From Mesostigma viride (lineage: Eukaryota; Streptophyta; Mesostigmatophyceae; Mesostigmatales; Mesostigmataceae), in contig RPFO01000584.1 in the NCBI GenBank assembly GCA_009746045.1, positions 589,471-653,470 of the forward strand: a DNA stretch of 64,000 bases. The letters are read 5' to 3'. The notes beneath the pieces were generated by a model. The model ran no database searches. It was not told the DNA's origin and was given only the letters and a program-made list of their open reading frames with translations. Shown piece by piece: positions 1-12,200 of this stretch; within the stretch, counting starts at the first letter, position 1; each line of letters starts with the position of its first letter. Position numbers and translations under genes: made by a program.

Positions 1-1
1 G

Positions 2-2641
2 GAGCACTTGGAGGATGTTGCCGCGGTTTTGCAGATCATGGCGGATAATAAACTGTCCGCCCGCCGCAGCAAGGTAGAATCAGGCCGCAGCGTCCCCTTT
101 CTAGGCCACATTCTCTCGGACAAGGGCGTGTCCACGGACCCCGATAAGGTCGCCGCCGTCCAACAGTGGCCTGTTCCCGCGAATGTTCGCGCCTTGCGCA
201 GCTTCTTGGGCTTGGTATCGTATTATCGCCGCTTCATCCCGCGTTTCGCGACCATTGCGGCCCCGCTTACTCACCTCCTCAAGAAGGACGTACCGTGGGA
301 ATGGTCAGGCCTGTGTCAACAGGCCTTTGACCTGCTGAAGGCCAGGCTCGCCACTGCGCCTGTCCTCATCCTTCCGGATCCCACCAAGCCATTCGTGGTC
401 AATAGCGATTCTAGCAAGGTTGCTATTGGCGGTGTGCTGCTCCAAGACCATGGTCTCGGTCTCCAACCGGTCGAGTATATCTCCCGGACGATGATCCCGG
501 CCGAAAGAAATTACCCGGTCCATCAGCAAGAGTTGTTGGCCGTGGTGTACTGTTGCCATACTTGGCGGCACTCATCTTCTGGGTGCTCAGTTCAACGTGG
601 CCATGGCCGAACCCGACCCTGCGGGCCCGTACCGCTTGATCATCCAGACCGACCATCGGCCCCTCACGCACTTGTTGACGCAGCCCACGCTTACGCCACG
701 CCAAGCCCGTTGGCTTGAATATTTGGCACAGTTCGGTCCGTTCAAGATCGAATATGTCAAGGGCCTTGACAACACGGTCCCTAACGCCCTGTCGCGTCGC
801 CCCGACTATTGGTTTTATGAGGATCTTGACGTTTTGGCCACGACGTTGATCCCCTCCCATGGTCCCGTCGCCCCCTTTGGCGACCCGATGAGCCCCTTCC
901 TCTTCTGTGGCGCCACAACCGCGGAGGTTGACACTGTTGACCATTCCGTGCGCCTCGCCGGCAGCACCCCTGCACGTGAGGGCACGTGCGCAGCCGCAGG
1001 GGGGGAAGGACTTCGGCCCCGTACAGCCATGTGGTGCCGGCGACAGGAGTTACCCTCCAATGCAGCCCTTGGAGAGGCATTCACGTTGGCAAATACTGCA
1101 ACAACGGTCGTCATCAGCTCGGACCTAGAGCGCCTCATCTCGCGCTTCACGTCACTGAGGACAAGGCAAATGAAGCCATATCTGCCCGCCCTCAGAGCAT
1201 GGACGGCTACCCAGCCAAGTTTCAAAACGGGTTCCTTTTCGTGAATGTCAGTGGCCAGGCGGCCCGTCAAGACTCATGGCGCTTGTATGTCCCCCAAATA
1301 TGCCGCGCCGAGGTATTATTTGAGTTACATGACTCCGTCTTGGGGGGACACCAAGGCCAGGATAGGCTGTTAGCGAGGGCCCGGAGGTCCTACTATTGGC
1401 CTAAGATGGCTCGTGATGTGCGGGAGTATGTCAGTACCTGTGACAGCTGCCAGCACATGAAGCCACGGAATACGGGCAAACAGGGCGTTCCAAAGGAAAT
1501 TCCAGACCCCATGTTCCCTTGGGACTCGGTGATGATGGATTTCATTGGGCCCTTGCCAGAGACCAAGGCGGGCAATGCTCAGATCCTGGTAGTGGTGGAC
1601 CGGCTCACGCGGAGATGCCATTTAATCCCCTGCAAGGCCACCCTGACGGCTGAAGAGTGTGCCCACTTGTTCCTAAACAATGTGTTCCGGCTCCATGGCA
1701 TGCCCCGACAATTTATCACCGACAAGGACAAACTGTTCACGTCAAAATTTTGGACCTCATTTTTTCAGGTCGTCGGGACTAAGTTGTCTATGGGTACGGC
1801 CTATCACAGTAGCTCTTCTCACATGGTGGAGAGAGTGAATCGGGTGGTGGAAGAGGCACTGCGGCACTACCTGGATCGAGACGGGAGGAATTGGGACGAA
1901 GTGCTGGGATTCATTGAGTTTTCACTCAATAATGCCCCCCATTCTGCCCACGGGTATACCCCGTTCTTTCTTGATACAGGCAGGCATCCCCTTACTCCCA
2001 CCGATCTCTTGACCGCCCCAGCCATCACCACGACAACGGAGCTACGCTCCACAGTCGCAGGGGCGCGGGAGCTGGTACAACGGATGGTGCAAGCTCATTC
2101 CAGCGCCATAAGTGGCCTACGTCAGGCGCGTGCCAAGTACATGGCGCGAGTCCAAAGTACCCTGGACAGGCGCACCCCTGCAATCGAAGCAGGTGACTTG
2201 GTTTTAATTGAGGGCCCCCACCAAGGCCGCTTCTCGCACAAGTTCGAGGACAGCCTGAAGGTCAAGCTCCGCCCCTTATTCCTTGGACCGTATCTGGTGG
2301 AGAAGGTGTTCAATGAGGTGATGGTGTCTGTCGCCATCCCGGACTCGTGGCAGCTGAAGTCCAATGTTTTCCACGTTGACCAGCTTAAGCTTTACCGCAA
2401 GAGCACCTTCCCAGGTCGTGTCATGGCACCCGCCCCCTTGGAGTTCAACCCCGAGACGGGCGAACCCGAGGATGAGGTGGAGGACATTGTAGCCCACCGC
2501 AATCGAGGCCGTCGCCGCGAGTACCTCCTTAAGTGGAAGTTCTCCCAAACAGAGCTAGAGCACTCATGGGTAGCTGAGGCTGGACTCACGGGCTGTGCAC
2601 GCTTGCTACAGGAGTACAAAGCCCGGGCAGGGTTGGCATAA
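2..2641 (+). pseudogene. Ty3/gypsy chromovirus pol (RT thumb, RNase H, integrase, chromodomain), 5' end cut by window
   Basis: The retroelement polyprotein enters the window inside reverse transcriptase. The first frame (8 to about 570) shows the RT thumb (FLGHILSDKG, FLGLVSYYRRFI) and the start of RNase H. One extra base near 570 moves RNase H into the next frame, where TDHRPLTHLL and VPNALSRRPDYW are seen up to about 1150. A second frame change before about 1200 leads into integrase. Integrase has an HHCC-type zinc site (ELHDSVLGGH then CDSC), the catalytic D in MMDFIGP, D in FITDKDKLF and E in HMVERVNR. The last 60 residues (VEDIVAHRNRGRRREYLLKW to LLQEY) form a chromodomain, which in chromoviruses reads histone marks to direct insertion. 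Two frame changes make this a probable dead copy, although assembly errors cannot be excluded. The gag/protease end would lie left of the window. Confidence 0.93.
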
Positions 2642-2662
2642 TTCTGGCCCATCTCTTACCTT

Positions 2663-3926
2663 TTGCGTAATGCTCCTTGCATGTGCATTGCCTTGATGCA
2701 GGCCGCCCCGCCCCAGGAGTCCATGGGCGACATCGAGTTATTCGGTGCGGATACCGCCGGTGGTGGAAATGCATCCCCTGCGTGGCAGATGACAACAGTT
2801 CCTCTGCGGGCGACTCAGGGGTTGGTGAGCGCGGCGCGATGGGTCCAACCGCTCCCGGCAGCGCCCCCCTGCCGCGGACGGCAGCTGAGCCGGCTCAGGG
2901 GCAGGTTGCTGGTGCGTTGCCTGCGCTGGCGGGTGGAGCCCACGCTCCCAACGCGGCCGCCGTGGCTAGTACCCCCCAGCTGGTCGAGCTTTTCCAGCAG
3001 CAGTCACATATGCTGCAAGAGATGTTGCGACAGCAGTCTCTTTTGGTGCAACATCTCCTCGGAGCCCAGCAAGCCCCGGCATCGGTTACTCCCGCTGCCG
3101 CGACCACAGTGCCTCGGTCGATTCCGCCCGCCCCTGTCCTGCGCCCCCGGCGTTTCACGACTGTAACCACGGTTCTACGGCGTACGCAGGCTGCCACCAT
3201 TGCTCGCGTGCGTGTCATGTGCGCCGATGCTGGGCCTGCCCCCCGGGTTTCGTGTGGGCCCGCGTGAGGGTGCGTCCCACCTTAGGCGTTCAGTTGGCGC
3301 AACCGGAGGGCATGTCCTTACTGGAGCTTGACGTCGACGTGCCGCTGGCGGTGCCGGTTGCGGAGCGCCGCCGCATCGTGGCCCCAACCCACGTGATCGA
3401 CGGGATCATGTACGATCTCGCGGGGGACACCCCGGGCGGCGCCCATGCAGGTGCTGCACATCCGCGGTTTCACGCGGATCAGCCGGTGGAGTTTTATCGG
3501 CACGTGCTCCCGCCAGAGATGTTCTCTGCCGTACAGTTCACGGACCCATGGGGCGCCCGGTCTGTCCTCGACCAGGCCATGGCATCCTTTGTCGGGACCC
3601 ACCACTGCGGTATCGTTTGGACAGGAGGTTCGGTGTCCCTCACCCGACACACGTTCCTCGCCGCCTTCTTGAGCGTTTTCCCACTGGAGGCGCTGCGGGA
3701 TGTCAACCTGGCCAAACGCCATGATGCACGCGCCGGCGAGCGGCAACTCACCTTCCAGCACGCCTTAGTCCAGGCCAATGGCCTGCCTCTTCCCGAGCCG
3801 GCTGAGGCCGCGCCGGCTGAGCGTGTCCACCGGCGTCAACGCCCGGCCGCACCTCTGCGCGGGCATGGCCGTGGGGGCTCCGCTCGTGGGGGTCACCGCC
3901 CGAGCCCTTACCGCCCGGCGCCGTAA
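2663..3926 (+). CDS. Gag-like hypothetical ORF(s) downstream of pol
   Basis: Two overlapping reading frames (about 2677-3267 and 3219-3926) fill the space between the pol stop and the 3' LTR. The first is Pro/Ala-rich with a short Gln-rich heptad-like stretch (LFQQQSHMLQEMLRQQSLLV) that could coil. The second has a compact alpha-helical-looking segment (FLAAFLSVFPLEALRDVNLA) and ends in an Arg/Gly-rich basic tail (RGHGRGGSARGG). A helical core followed by a basic tail is what Gag capsid plus nucleocapsid can look like, so I infer a gag-like protein, but no zinc knuckle or diagnostic motif is present. It could equally be an extra 3' ORF of unknown role. The frame change near 3220-3260 may be decay. 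Confidence 0.45.
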
Positions 3927-4036
3927 ACCATCGCCAACGGACGGTGACAATTGGCACGATCGATGCGTGCCCTGGAAGGGAACAGTGACCATGTATACAG
4001 TCATTTATAAGTCCCGGCTACAGGAGTAGCCGCCTC

Positions 4037-4055
4037 TTTTTTGGGGGGGGAGGTG
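4037..4055 (+). other. Polypurine tract of the first gypsy element
   Basis: A T-run followed by a run of G and GAGG lies directly before TGTTGC. This is the expected position of the plus-strand primer site upstream of a 3' LTR. Confidence 0.7.
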
Positions 4056-4842
4056 TGTTGCACGGATGCAACATGCCGTTTGTGGTAATATAAATTATCC
4101 GTCCCGGTCGATCGGCGCCGACCGTAATCCGGCGCCAGTGCCGAGGCCATAGTAGTTGGCAGCCGAGGCAACCCGTGTGGAAGTATAAGTGTAGAAGTTT
4201 TGCTGACGAACTTGGCCTTTGCGCCGTAGGCAGACCTAGCGCCTGAACGGGAGTTACGGGACAGCCAAGTGGCACTGCACATGCGTTATGATGGTACCTA
4301 CGGACATTTGGATATTTTTCAGGAGAGGCCTCTAGCCGTACTGGTCTTTAATGTGTTCTAGACGGTTCGAGAAGCCCGTCCCCGCGGACCTCACGTCATG
4401 CCTGGTTGGCAGCGCCAGGCGCAGCCGCCAACGGGGACGAAGGGACAAAATAGGAAGGCACGAGCTATGCCAGCAATCCGGACCTTGTATCGTAATTTAC
4501 CACGTTGCTCTACAGATTATTTACCATCGCTTAATCCTGGAGTGTAAATCTCCTGTGGGCTCGAGTGTGAATCCCTCGCCTACTGGGTGTAAGTCTTCCC
4601 GCATTGAGTGTTTTAATCTGTGAGGTAACATTGTAATATACGAAACCGGTTTTCCGGGTTTGAGCTTATTCGTATTGTGTGACGAGTATTCTTAAGCCAC
4701 CATCGTGCGCTGTGATGCATAGGAAATCAAAGGTCTTTCGCATTCGTTCTCAATCCTTAAGGCGCTATTTTAAGTAGCCATACGTGTTAAACCATTCTGG
4801 GACAAAAAAATGGTGTTATCAGGGACCGTCAGAAATACAACA
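4056..4842 (+). repeat. 3' LTR of the first gypsy element (right end approximate)
   Basis: The LTR starts TGTTGCACGGATGCAACA, itself a perfect 7-bp-stem hairpin, right after the polypurine tract. A TATA-like stretch (gtaatataaattatcc) lies about 30 bases in, consistent with an LTR promoter. The right end is uncertain because the 5' LTR is outside the window. CAACA-type ends occur at 4842, 4861 and 4941, and I chose the first. Confidence 0.55.
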
Positions 4843-5316
4843 ATGCAAGATGATTACAACAGGGGCATGACTCACAATCAGTGCATTTATTACATCGATA
4901 AATATCATGTTACAGCTTGCATACATCATCCACAGGCAACATGCTGTCAACTGACAGTCGTAGTCATGTCTTGCTGAAAGGGCAAAACTGATTCATTCTT
5001 GGAATCAGGGAAGTTTGTGTACATCTTCACACAATTCTTCACGAGAAGAGTTCTCATGCCTCTCCCATACTGTTCAGAGTCCGCATGTTTCGTTCTATGT
5101 TTTCCTGCACGAAGGAGCACAATTAAGAAGGACAAAGCAGCAAGGCAGGGCCAGAATCAGAAAGGCTGCAGGATGTGCAAATGTACACCAAATCCAAAAT
5201 GACGAGACAGTAAAAAATCGCGCTCGTACACGAGACAAATGCTGTTTAGTGCAAAAAAATGGAATCCTGTGCACCCTGATCGTGAAAACTTACAGCTATT
5301 CCAAAACTGGCTGGAC
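4843..5316. other. Non-coding stretch, 3' flank of the accessory gene
   Basis: No coding region or RNA gene is recognised. It is AT-rich and lies between the gypsy LTR and the stop codon of the minus-strand gene, so it probably holds that gene's 3' UTR. It lacks the CTCAGGAT-type repeats seen at the right end of the CACTA element, so the true left terminus is not here. Confidence 0.5.
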
Positions 5317-8303
5317 TCAGTTTGATGGCATGCCTTCTGCCTTCTGGCCATACAGCGGCTCGCAGTGTTTTGCTTGTGCCGCGCTGTCCGGGGTATTTTC
5401 CTGCGCGCAAACAGCAGAGAGTTTGGACCATTGGGTTGCGCAAGTAGTCAGAAAAAGAATACACAACAAAACCGCAATGCAAACTAATTTATGGTAGGTC
5501 TTCTTTATACATAACAAATGTAGACAATATATAACATAGATAAACTCAGAGGCATCCACAATTATAAAGCTAGATGGTAACATTTCTGTCCATATCTGAG
5601 TAGCTGTGGAACTTACACATGGGATTGGTAGGCTTGAGCAGGATTCTGTCGGTGCAGATCTCTCCGCTTGTTTGTTGATGATGGCGTTCTTCTCAGCGAG
5701 CTCCTCTTGCATTTTTTTCAACTGCAACATCATGTTGGCAAGCACGGATTCCACCGATGACTCTGGTCCTCCCGTGGAGGGTGGCAGTGGGGCCAGAGGG
5801 GCTGGCGCGGCCGTGGAGGGTGGCAGTGGGGCCAGAGGGGCTGGCACGGCCGTGGAGGGTGGCAGTGGGGCCAGAGGGGCTGGCACGGCCGTGGAGGGTG
5901 GCAGTGGGGCCAGAGGGGCTGGCACGGCCGTGGAGGGTGGCAGTGGGGCCAGAGGGGCTGGCACGGCCGGGGGGGAAGGCACTTGACTCGTGTTCGTTTC
6001 TTCTGCCTTTCCAGGCAGGTCATTCACAGTAACATTGCCCAACATCACCCATGAGAGCTCGCCAGACCCCTCCTCACCATAGTGCAATTTCCTCAGATCA
6101 AAGCAATACCTTGATTCTGGCTCATCCCCGTTAGGAAACGCAAGCGTCCACGGGGACTTGTTCCGTGGCTTGACCATAGCAATGCGGCCTACATCCCACA
6201 CCAACTCATCCCCCAATCTCAGCAGCTTGCGCGCCTTCAGTAACCACTTTTGAGCTATGATGGTGCCAACCGGTACGGTGGTCGCTGTCACCTCTGTTGG
6301 AAGAGGCAACACGGTGGCCTGAGGGAGCACCTGCTTGATGTAGTGCATCAACCCCAGATCTGAAGGTGGTGGGCACTGAGCACGTGTCTTACTAGGTGCT
6401 GTTGGCGGCTTTGGAAGGATGGCAATGTTCTCTCCTAGAGGCTGCGGCGATGGCAGGACTGGATCCTTTGTTGTTGATGGGGACTTGGTCTCTGTTGATC
6501 CGCGCCGGGCCTTGGAAACTGGCGCTGGTGTCATGCCCTTCCTCTTTGAAGAAGCCTGCGAAGGCACTGCACACATCAATTGCAAAAGAGAGACTTTGTT
6601 GGGATCATAAAAACAAACAGGGAATGCATTTACAAATGGGAAACGGGGAAGCTGCTGGTGAATGGGGGTTATGTATGCTATGGTGGCAAACGAACATAGC
6701 AAGGTCTTAATAAGGTTGAGCGAAAAGAAGATTAGAGTGCATCGTCAGTGCAGAAACTGAGATACTTGCTAAGTAAAATACAGGTATGCCAATGCAAAAA
6801 GAGACAAGAATAAAACAACCCAGATTGGAAGTGATCTGATATTACTTACAGGGAATGGCCTGCTGCACGGGCGAAGTAGAGCTGACCACCGGAAACAGCG
6901 TCACAGGTTCATCACCAGCAGCCCCCGGAGTGGGCTGGGGCAGGGCCTTTGAATCGATACATGGAGACTCGCATGCGAGCAGAAGCGATAAATTCTTCGA
7001 ATAGTGGGGCTTCACATTTGGACCTGGTTCAGGTGCCAGGATGGGCACCAGCACCGGTGTCACTGTGCCAGCCAGGTCCAGGGCTGGATGAAAAAGGAAA
7101 GACACATGCAATTAAAGAAGTCAAAAGTCAGCTTGAATGAAACACAAAGAAAACCAATATACACAAAAAAAACGTGTGGGACTTCATAAAGATAATAATG
7201 CACAAAGTTGAAGGGTAAATACAGGCAAATTGATACGTTGTAAGTTTCCATGAAGCAACAGTAAGGCCCGTATACCAAAGGGGAAAAAAAGGGAACTTAC
7301 GTGCCACCACGGGGGCAGATGGACAGCCTGGCATGGGTGGTGGTGGCATGGCCACGAGAGCTTTTGAAGGAGCGGCGCTCATCTGCTGGTCGAACTGCGC
7401 GTTGATAGCGTCGATTTGGGCCTGCATTTGGGCCTGCAAAGCTGCAATCTTGGCGGCCCTTTCAGCCTCGAGGCTGGCAGGCAGCTGCATGGTCCCGGCG
7501 GTGACTGCAGCAGGCTTGGCTTTTGACGACGACTTGCCGGTTGCAGTTTTCTTTGCTTTTTGGACGCCCAGCTGTGGTGTTCACCATGAAGAACAAAGCA
7601 CAGCATGGCGAAGGAACATAATAATGCACTCGATCAGAAAACTATCGATGGCCATACGACGAGTAGAAAGTACGGTTGCACTACAAGATGACTGCATTCG
7701 TCATACACAACGGATGCATACCAAGACACGGCAGTTCATGAGTATTCTTTTTTTAGTTACCTGTATGGGCTGGTTGGTTACGCAGGCAAGCGGGGCACGT
7801 TGCTGTTCAGTCTTAGCCACTCTGTTGGCAGCTCTCTTTGCCGCTAGCTGCGCCTCGTGCTTTCGGGTGTATAGACGCTTCGCTAGCTCCCTTGCAACCA
7901 AGGCTTCAGTCGGTTGCAATGTAGGAGGATCGGGGAGAGATGGCTTCACTGCTCCATCCGCCGCTGTCGGTCCGTTCAGGACTTCATTCAGTTTCCTGCT
8001 GCTCTCCGCCGCAACGGCTGCAGAGTAAATGGCCCTTGCATCATTTAACTCGTCCTGGGCCAGTAGAGGTAAGAAGTCAGAACAAATCGCCTTGATCCGA
8101 CCACAAACCTGCCTCAGCAGTTCTTGATCTTGGTGTTTCTTTGCTACACCCTCCAGTAACCACTCCTTGGATTGGGCCGCGGTAACTTCCCGCAGAGTCC
8201 TCAACCTATTTTCGGCTGTGACATTCGTGATTGGGTGGTCTTCGATGGACCGCGTACCACGAAACTTCGCCCACTTCACATCATCGGCGGTGATCCCCAC
8301 CAT
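5317..8303 (-). CDS. CACTA accessory protein, five exons, function unknown
   Basis: Five exons join in phase with GT-AG borders: 8303-7761, 7571-7301, 7083-6850, 6566-5617 and 5400-5317, giving about 693 residues. The start MVGITADDVKW is the first ATG of the long first-exon frame. Visible parts are a charged helical N-terminal region of about 150 residues, an Ala/Lys-rich segment with coiled-coil character (LEAERAAKIAALQAQMQAQI), a Ser/Pro-rich linker, a compact middle region (QKWLLKARKLLRLGDELVWD) and five copies of a 13-residue Pro-rich repeat. I recognise no enzyme domain. It is transcribed away from the transposase and ends near the other side of the element. Because CACTA elements usually encode a second protein that binds subterminal repeats (TnpA in En/Spm), that role is a reasonable guess, not a demonstrated one. 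Confidence 0.75.
5774..5968 (-). repeat. 39-bp minisatellite, 5 copies, inside exon 4 of the accessory gene
   Basis: Five near-identical in-frame 39-bp units encode PAPLAPLPPSTAV-type repeats. The copies differ at only a few positions (for example ggcgcggcc versus ggcacggcc), so expansion is recent. Confidence 0.95.
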
Positions 8304-8558
8304 TCTTCCCCACTACCAAACCACCCCCAGCCGACATTAACGCGTTTGCGTGCTCCATCCTTGGCGCCGTTGTCAATTCTTAATGACAAGGCGCAAGTTT
8401 TGAATTCGCACAACGGCACTGTGCTAATTGCGGATGTCAATTTTGCGCGGCAAAAAGGAACTCCGTCCGATCTTGGCCCATCTACCGTCAATCATCTCTC
8501 CCGGCGGAAGTCGACAGGATCTTACTTTAGGAGCGAATCCTGCTGATCTGAACGCCAT

Positions 8559-8870
8559 GGCGCAAAGTATCGGATTCGGGGAAATCGGTATATTTAGTAT
8601 CCAATTATAAACCAGAGAGGTGAAATAAGAAATAAGTATCACCGAATCCTGAATGAAGGTGGTCACACACTGGTGTGACGTTGACAGGCTAAGGGGCTAA
8701 TAAGGCGCAAAGTATCGGATTCGGGGAAATCGGTATATTTAGTATCCAATTATAAACCAGAGAGGTGAAATAAGAAATAAGTATCACCGAATCCTGAATG
8801 AAGGTGGTCACACACTGGTGTGACGTTGACAGGCTAAGGGGCTAATAAGGCGCAAAGTATCGGATTCGGG
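8559..8870. repeat. 145-bp tandem duplication, about 2.1 copies
   Basis: Units start at 8559, 8704 and 8849 with ggcgcaaagtatcggattcg. The two full copies appear identical and the third stops after about 22 bases. The unit is AT-rich and includes ttcattcaggattcggtgat-like short inverted pieces. Confidence 0.97.
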
Positions 8871-9119
8871 CCTCTCACTGCCATGGTTAACGGTGCAAAG
8901 TTGACATCATGTTCGAGTAGGATTGAATCCGCATCAAGAAGCTGCGGTTACATAGATTACCCGGCAAATTTGACTGTTAACATAACTGACGCATAGCTAG
9001 CCGCGGGAATGGCCCACGCGGTCCGTTGGCTAGCTCGACAGTCAGACGCGGTCGGTGCCCCTTCGTTCCTTTGCGTTTTAGGCATGCAAGGACGCAGCCG
9101 GGGGCCACAAAAACACCTC

Positions 9120-9196
9120 GTTGCTGCCGCCATGGTAGCCATGGCGGCAGCAACGGGGAGGGCCCGCGGCAAGGCGGCCGCGGGCCGTCCCCGTTG
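9120..9196 (+). promoter_or_regulatory. Double hairpin just upstream of the transposase ATG
   Basis: Hairpin 1 (9120-9154) has perfect 16-bp arms (gttgctgccgccatgg and its complement) around a 3-base loop. Hairpin 2 (9151-9196) has 20-bp arms with one central mismatch around loop aaggcg. The arms overlap, and a third copy of gttgctgccgcca follows at 9193, so alternative folds are possible. It lies 37-113 bases before the ATG, in the likely 5' UTR. Confidence 0.85.
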
Positions 9197-9232
9197 CTGC
9201 CGCCACCATTGGTTGTTTAGCGATTTTCAACC

Positions 9233-12200
9233 ATGGAGGAACAAGGCCTTGACGACTTCCTCATGGAGGGATGGGCTGATGAGTACCGAACTGGGCCTGA
9301 GGCAGCTATGGAATTCGCCCGGAATTTTGATGCTGCTGCAAACAGAGTACATTTGGAGACGCCTTTATACCCAGGCTCTAACGTTCCAGCTGTTGTGGCG
9401 GCCCTACAATTGCTAACGCAATGGGGCCAAGGAGGCTGTACTCGGAAGTTCGCGGACGCACAGCTGGCCCTTTTTAGTTCTCTCCTTCCACCAGGGAATG
9501 TCTTGCCGGCTTCTGTTGAGGCGGCTAGACGCCTGTTGCGAGACTTGGGCTTGACGTATAAAGTATACGATGCGTGCAAGTGTGACGATTATGTTTACAA
9601 AGATAAGGATCTCCAGCAGTGCCCAAAGTGCGCCGAACCTCGTTATGAGATATACACAGACACAGACGGCATGGTGATTAATACGAGGAAGCCCTATCGG
9701 CAAGTCAGAGTTTTTTCTTTGCTGGACAGGGTTCGGGGCTGGTTCAGAATGGAGAAGATGTCAAAGGCACTGAGGTATGCAGGAGAGAAAGAAAACAAGG
9801 ATGCAGATTCGCCGACGCGGACTGTCGACGGAGTCAAAGGTTGGTAATCCATAGCCTCTACATCTGGCCATTGCTTGTTTTTTTTTTATCTTTGCTTGCC
9901 GATAGAGTTACACAACGCCGCGTTACTTTGGTATGTAGAGCTAGAACGTTAGTAACCCTGAATCTTGCCATTGAATCTTGCCTGGCAAGGTCAGTGTCGT
10001 GTTAAGTGATGTATCTGTATTTCTTACCGTTGCTTCCATGCATTCTCTGTGGTTTGTTCTTTCCTTGCCTGTTTCTTTTTGCAGACTGTCCGGCTGTACA
10101 ACATGTAAAAAATCTTTACCCGCAGTTTCGTACTGAGCTGCGTAATCTTATATTCGGGTTGGCGGTTGACGGAGTGTGTCCGCGTAGCTTTATGGGAAAC
10201 TATTCTTGCTGGCCAGCTTTTATGGCTTGCTACAATTTACCTGAGTGGGTATTTGTCAACAAGAACTTCTCACCTATGGTTCTGCTGATAAGTGCCGCCA
10301 AGGGCAAGGCTCCAAAAAGAATGCAGGTGTACTGGGAGTTGGCGGTTGATGAGCTTGTGGCGATGTGGAATGGTTTTTATGTATGCGACATCGTGGATGA
10401 CCAGGGCGGCCAGTTACAACCTGTGCGCCTGCAGGCGCTCCTACTGTGGGTAATCCACGACTACCCAGCTTTTGCAAAGTCACTAAACATCCCAGATGCT
10501 GGATACTGCGGCTGCATGTTACATGGGCCAGAATGGGAAGCAACTTTTTTTTCCAATGGGAAGCTTGTGTACTTAGGGCACTCTACGCTTTTGAAGGAAG
10601 GTGACCCTGCGCGACCATCCGGGACTGGAGCTGCCCCTCCAGAAATGGATTGTGATGGGTACCTGAAATATTGTCGGGAAGAGTTGGGGGTGCAACCTGA
10701 AATATTCGGCAAGCTGCCGTACTGGACCAAGCTGTTAATTCGACATCTGGTGGATGAATTTCACCTTGGCCCGAACTGCCTGCTCCGGATCGTCAACTGC
10801 ACCAGCGGTAAGTAGCACGCGACAGTGTTCTTTTTTTTTCTAGTGTGCAGTTTGTAAACTTTGTCATATGCAAGGGACAAATTTTTGTTACATACTTATT
10901 GATTGATTATTGATTGTGCGTTTCGTTGATATTGTGTTGTCCTTTGTGGCCTTTTTTATTATGTGCAGGGAAAGCTCATACCCCTGCTGTTCGAGCAAGG
11001 CTGCAACAACTGGGCCTTAATCAGGAGCTCTGGGTTACCACGGAAGAGGTGGAGAAAGTGGGGAAGAACGGTGTCCGGACAATACGCATTAAAAAAAACT
11101 CTCGACATCCACCATGTCAACTCACGTCGGAGGAGAAAGCGGCCACCCGTGGTATGTCTGTGGATGTGTATATGCTTTTTTATTGAAATTGGTTTGGATG
11201 TTGTTTGTTGGTATTTTATATAAAGTGTTTCATGTTGTCATCTGCCAAGATTGCTTGATTGCTGTGTTGGTCCATAGATCCCATGACGTAGTCCACTGTC
11301 ATTAGAGATTTCTGTGTACCACATGCATCAAACCAAGTGCCCTTGTTAGGGTGAACATGTTGCTTGTAAGACTTCCTTTCATTTTTTCAATAACTATTTA
11401 TGGGGTTAGTGTCAGGATTTGCCGAAGCATTTGGGCTGACAGTGTTTGGCCACTGTGAGAATTCGCCTCTGACATAATTTTCTAATCAAATTGTCAATGT
11501 GATCGTTTACATCTGTGTATCATACCATGTTTCTGTTGAATGCAGAGGTGGAAAAGGCGTTCGACCGCCTCCCAGACTATGTGCCTGGGCGGTACCACGG
11601 ACTAGCCGCTGACGGGAAAAGCGATGAGACGATGAAAACAAGTGACAAGAACAAGTACATGTGCTTGTTGTTGCCGGTCGTGTTGCGCAATCGTTTGCAT
11701 CCGGATGCCCGCGCGGCATTTGTCCAGCTGTCTGTGGCCTTTAATGCTGTATTTTCAGCAAGGTGTCTCACTCAATCGCAGTTAGTCGAAGTGGGCGAAA
11801 TGATGGTGCGTGCGGTGGTAGCATTAGAGTGTGTTATGCCAGCGTCAGAAATGTCAAGATCAGTCCATGCTGCATCTCACTTGGCGGAACAGATCCGGTA
11901 TGCTGGCCTGCCTGATGGCAGGAGCATGACATGGGGTGAGCGCCAGATGGCGGTCATTACTTCTGGGCCATTGTCAAACAAGAACGTGGAATGCTCCATG
12001 GGAAACTTCTTCATGGACTTCGAGGCATTAAACATCCTGAGCTACTTCACGCGCCAGACTGTGTGGGTAAGTTTTTAAAACAAACTTCGTGTTTGCTTGG
12101 CTGCATGCACATTTCCCATGTTTCAGCGAGTGTTTCTAGCAGGTTAAGTGTATGCAAAACATGTACTTACGTTCTTTTTTTTCTACTTGGTTCATGTGTT

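Larger units (their letters stand above)
8304..9232. promoter_or_regulatory. Shared upstream region between the two divergent CACTA genes
   Basis: This 0.93-kb spacer separates the start codons of the accessory gene (minus) and the transposase (plus), so it must hold the promoters of both. It contains a 145-bp tandem duplication and, next to the transposase ATG, two strong hairpins (separate entries). No coding sequence is supported within it. Confidence 0.6.

Noticed and set aside
5606-5986. Plus-strand frame of 126 residues rich in Gly/Ala
   Set aside because: It is the reverse reading of the 39-bp coding minisatellite of the minus-strand gene, which has proper splice sites.
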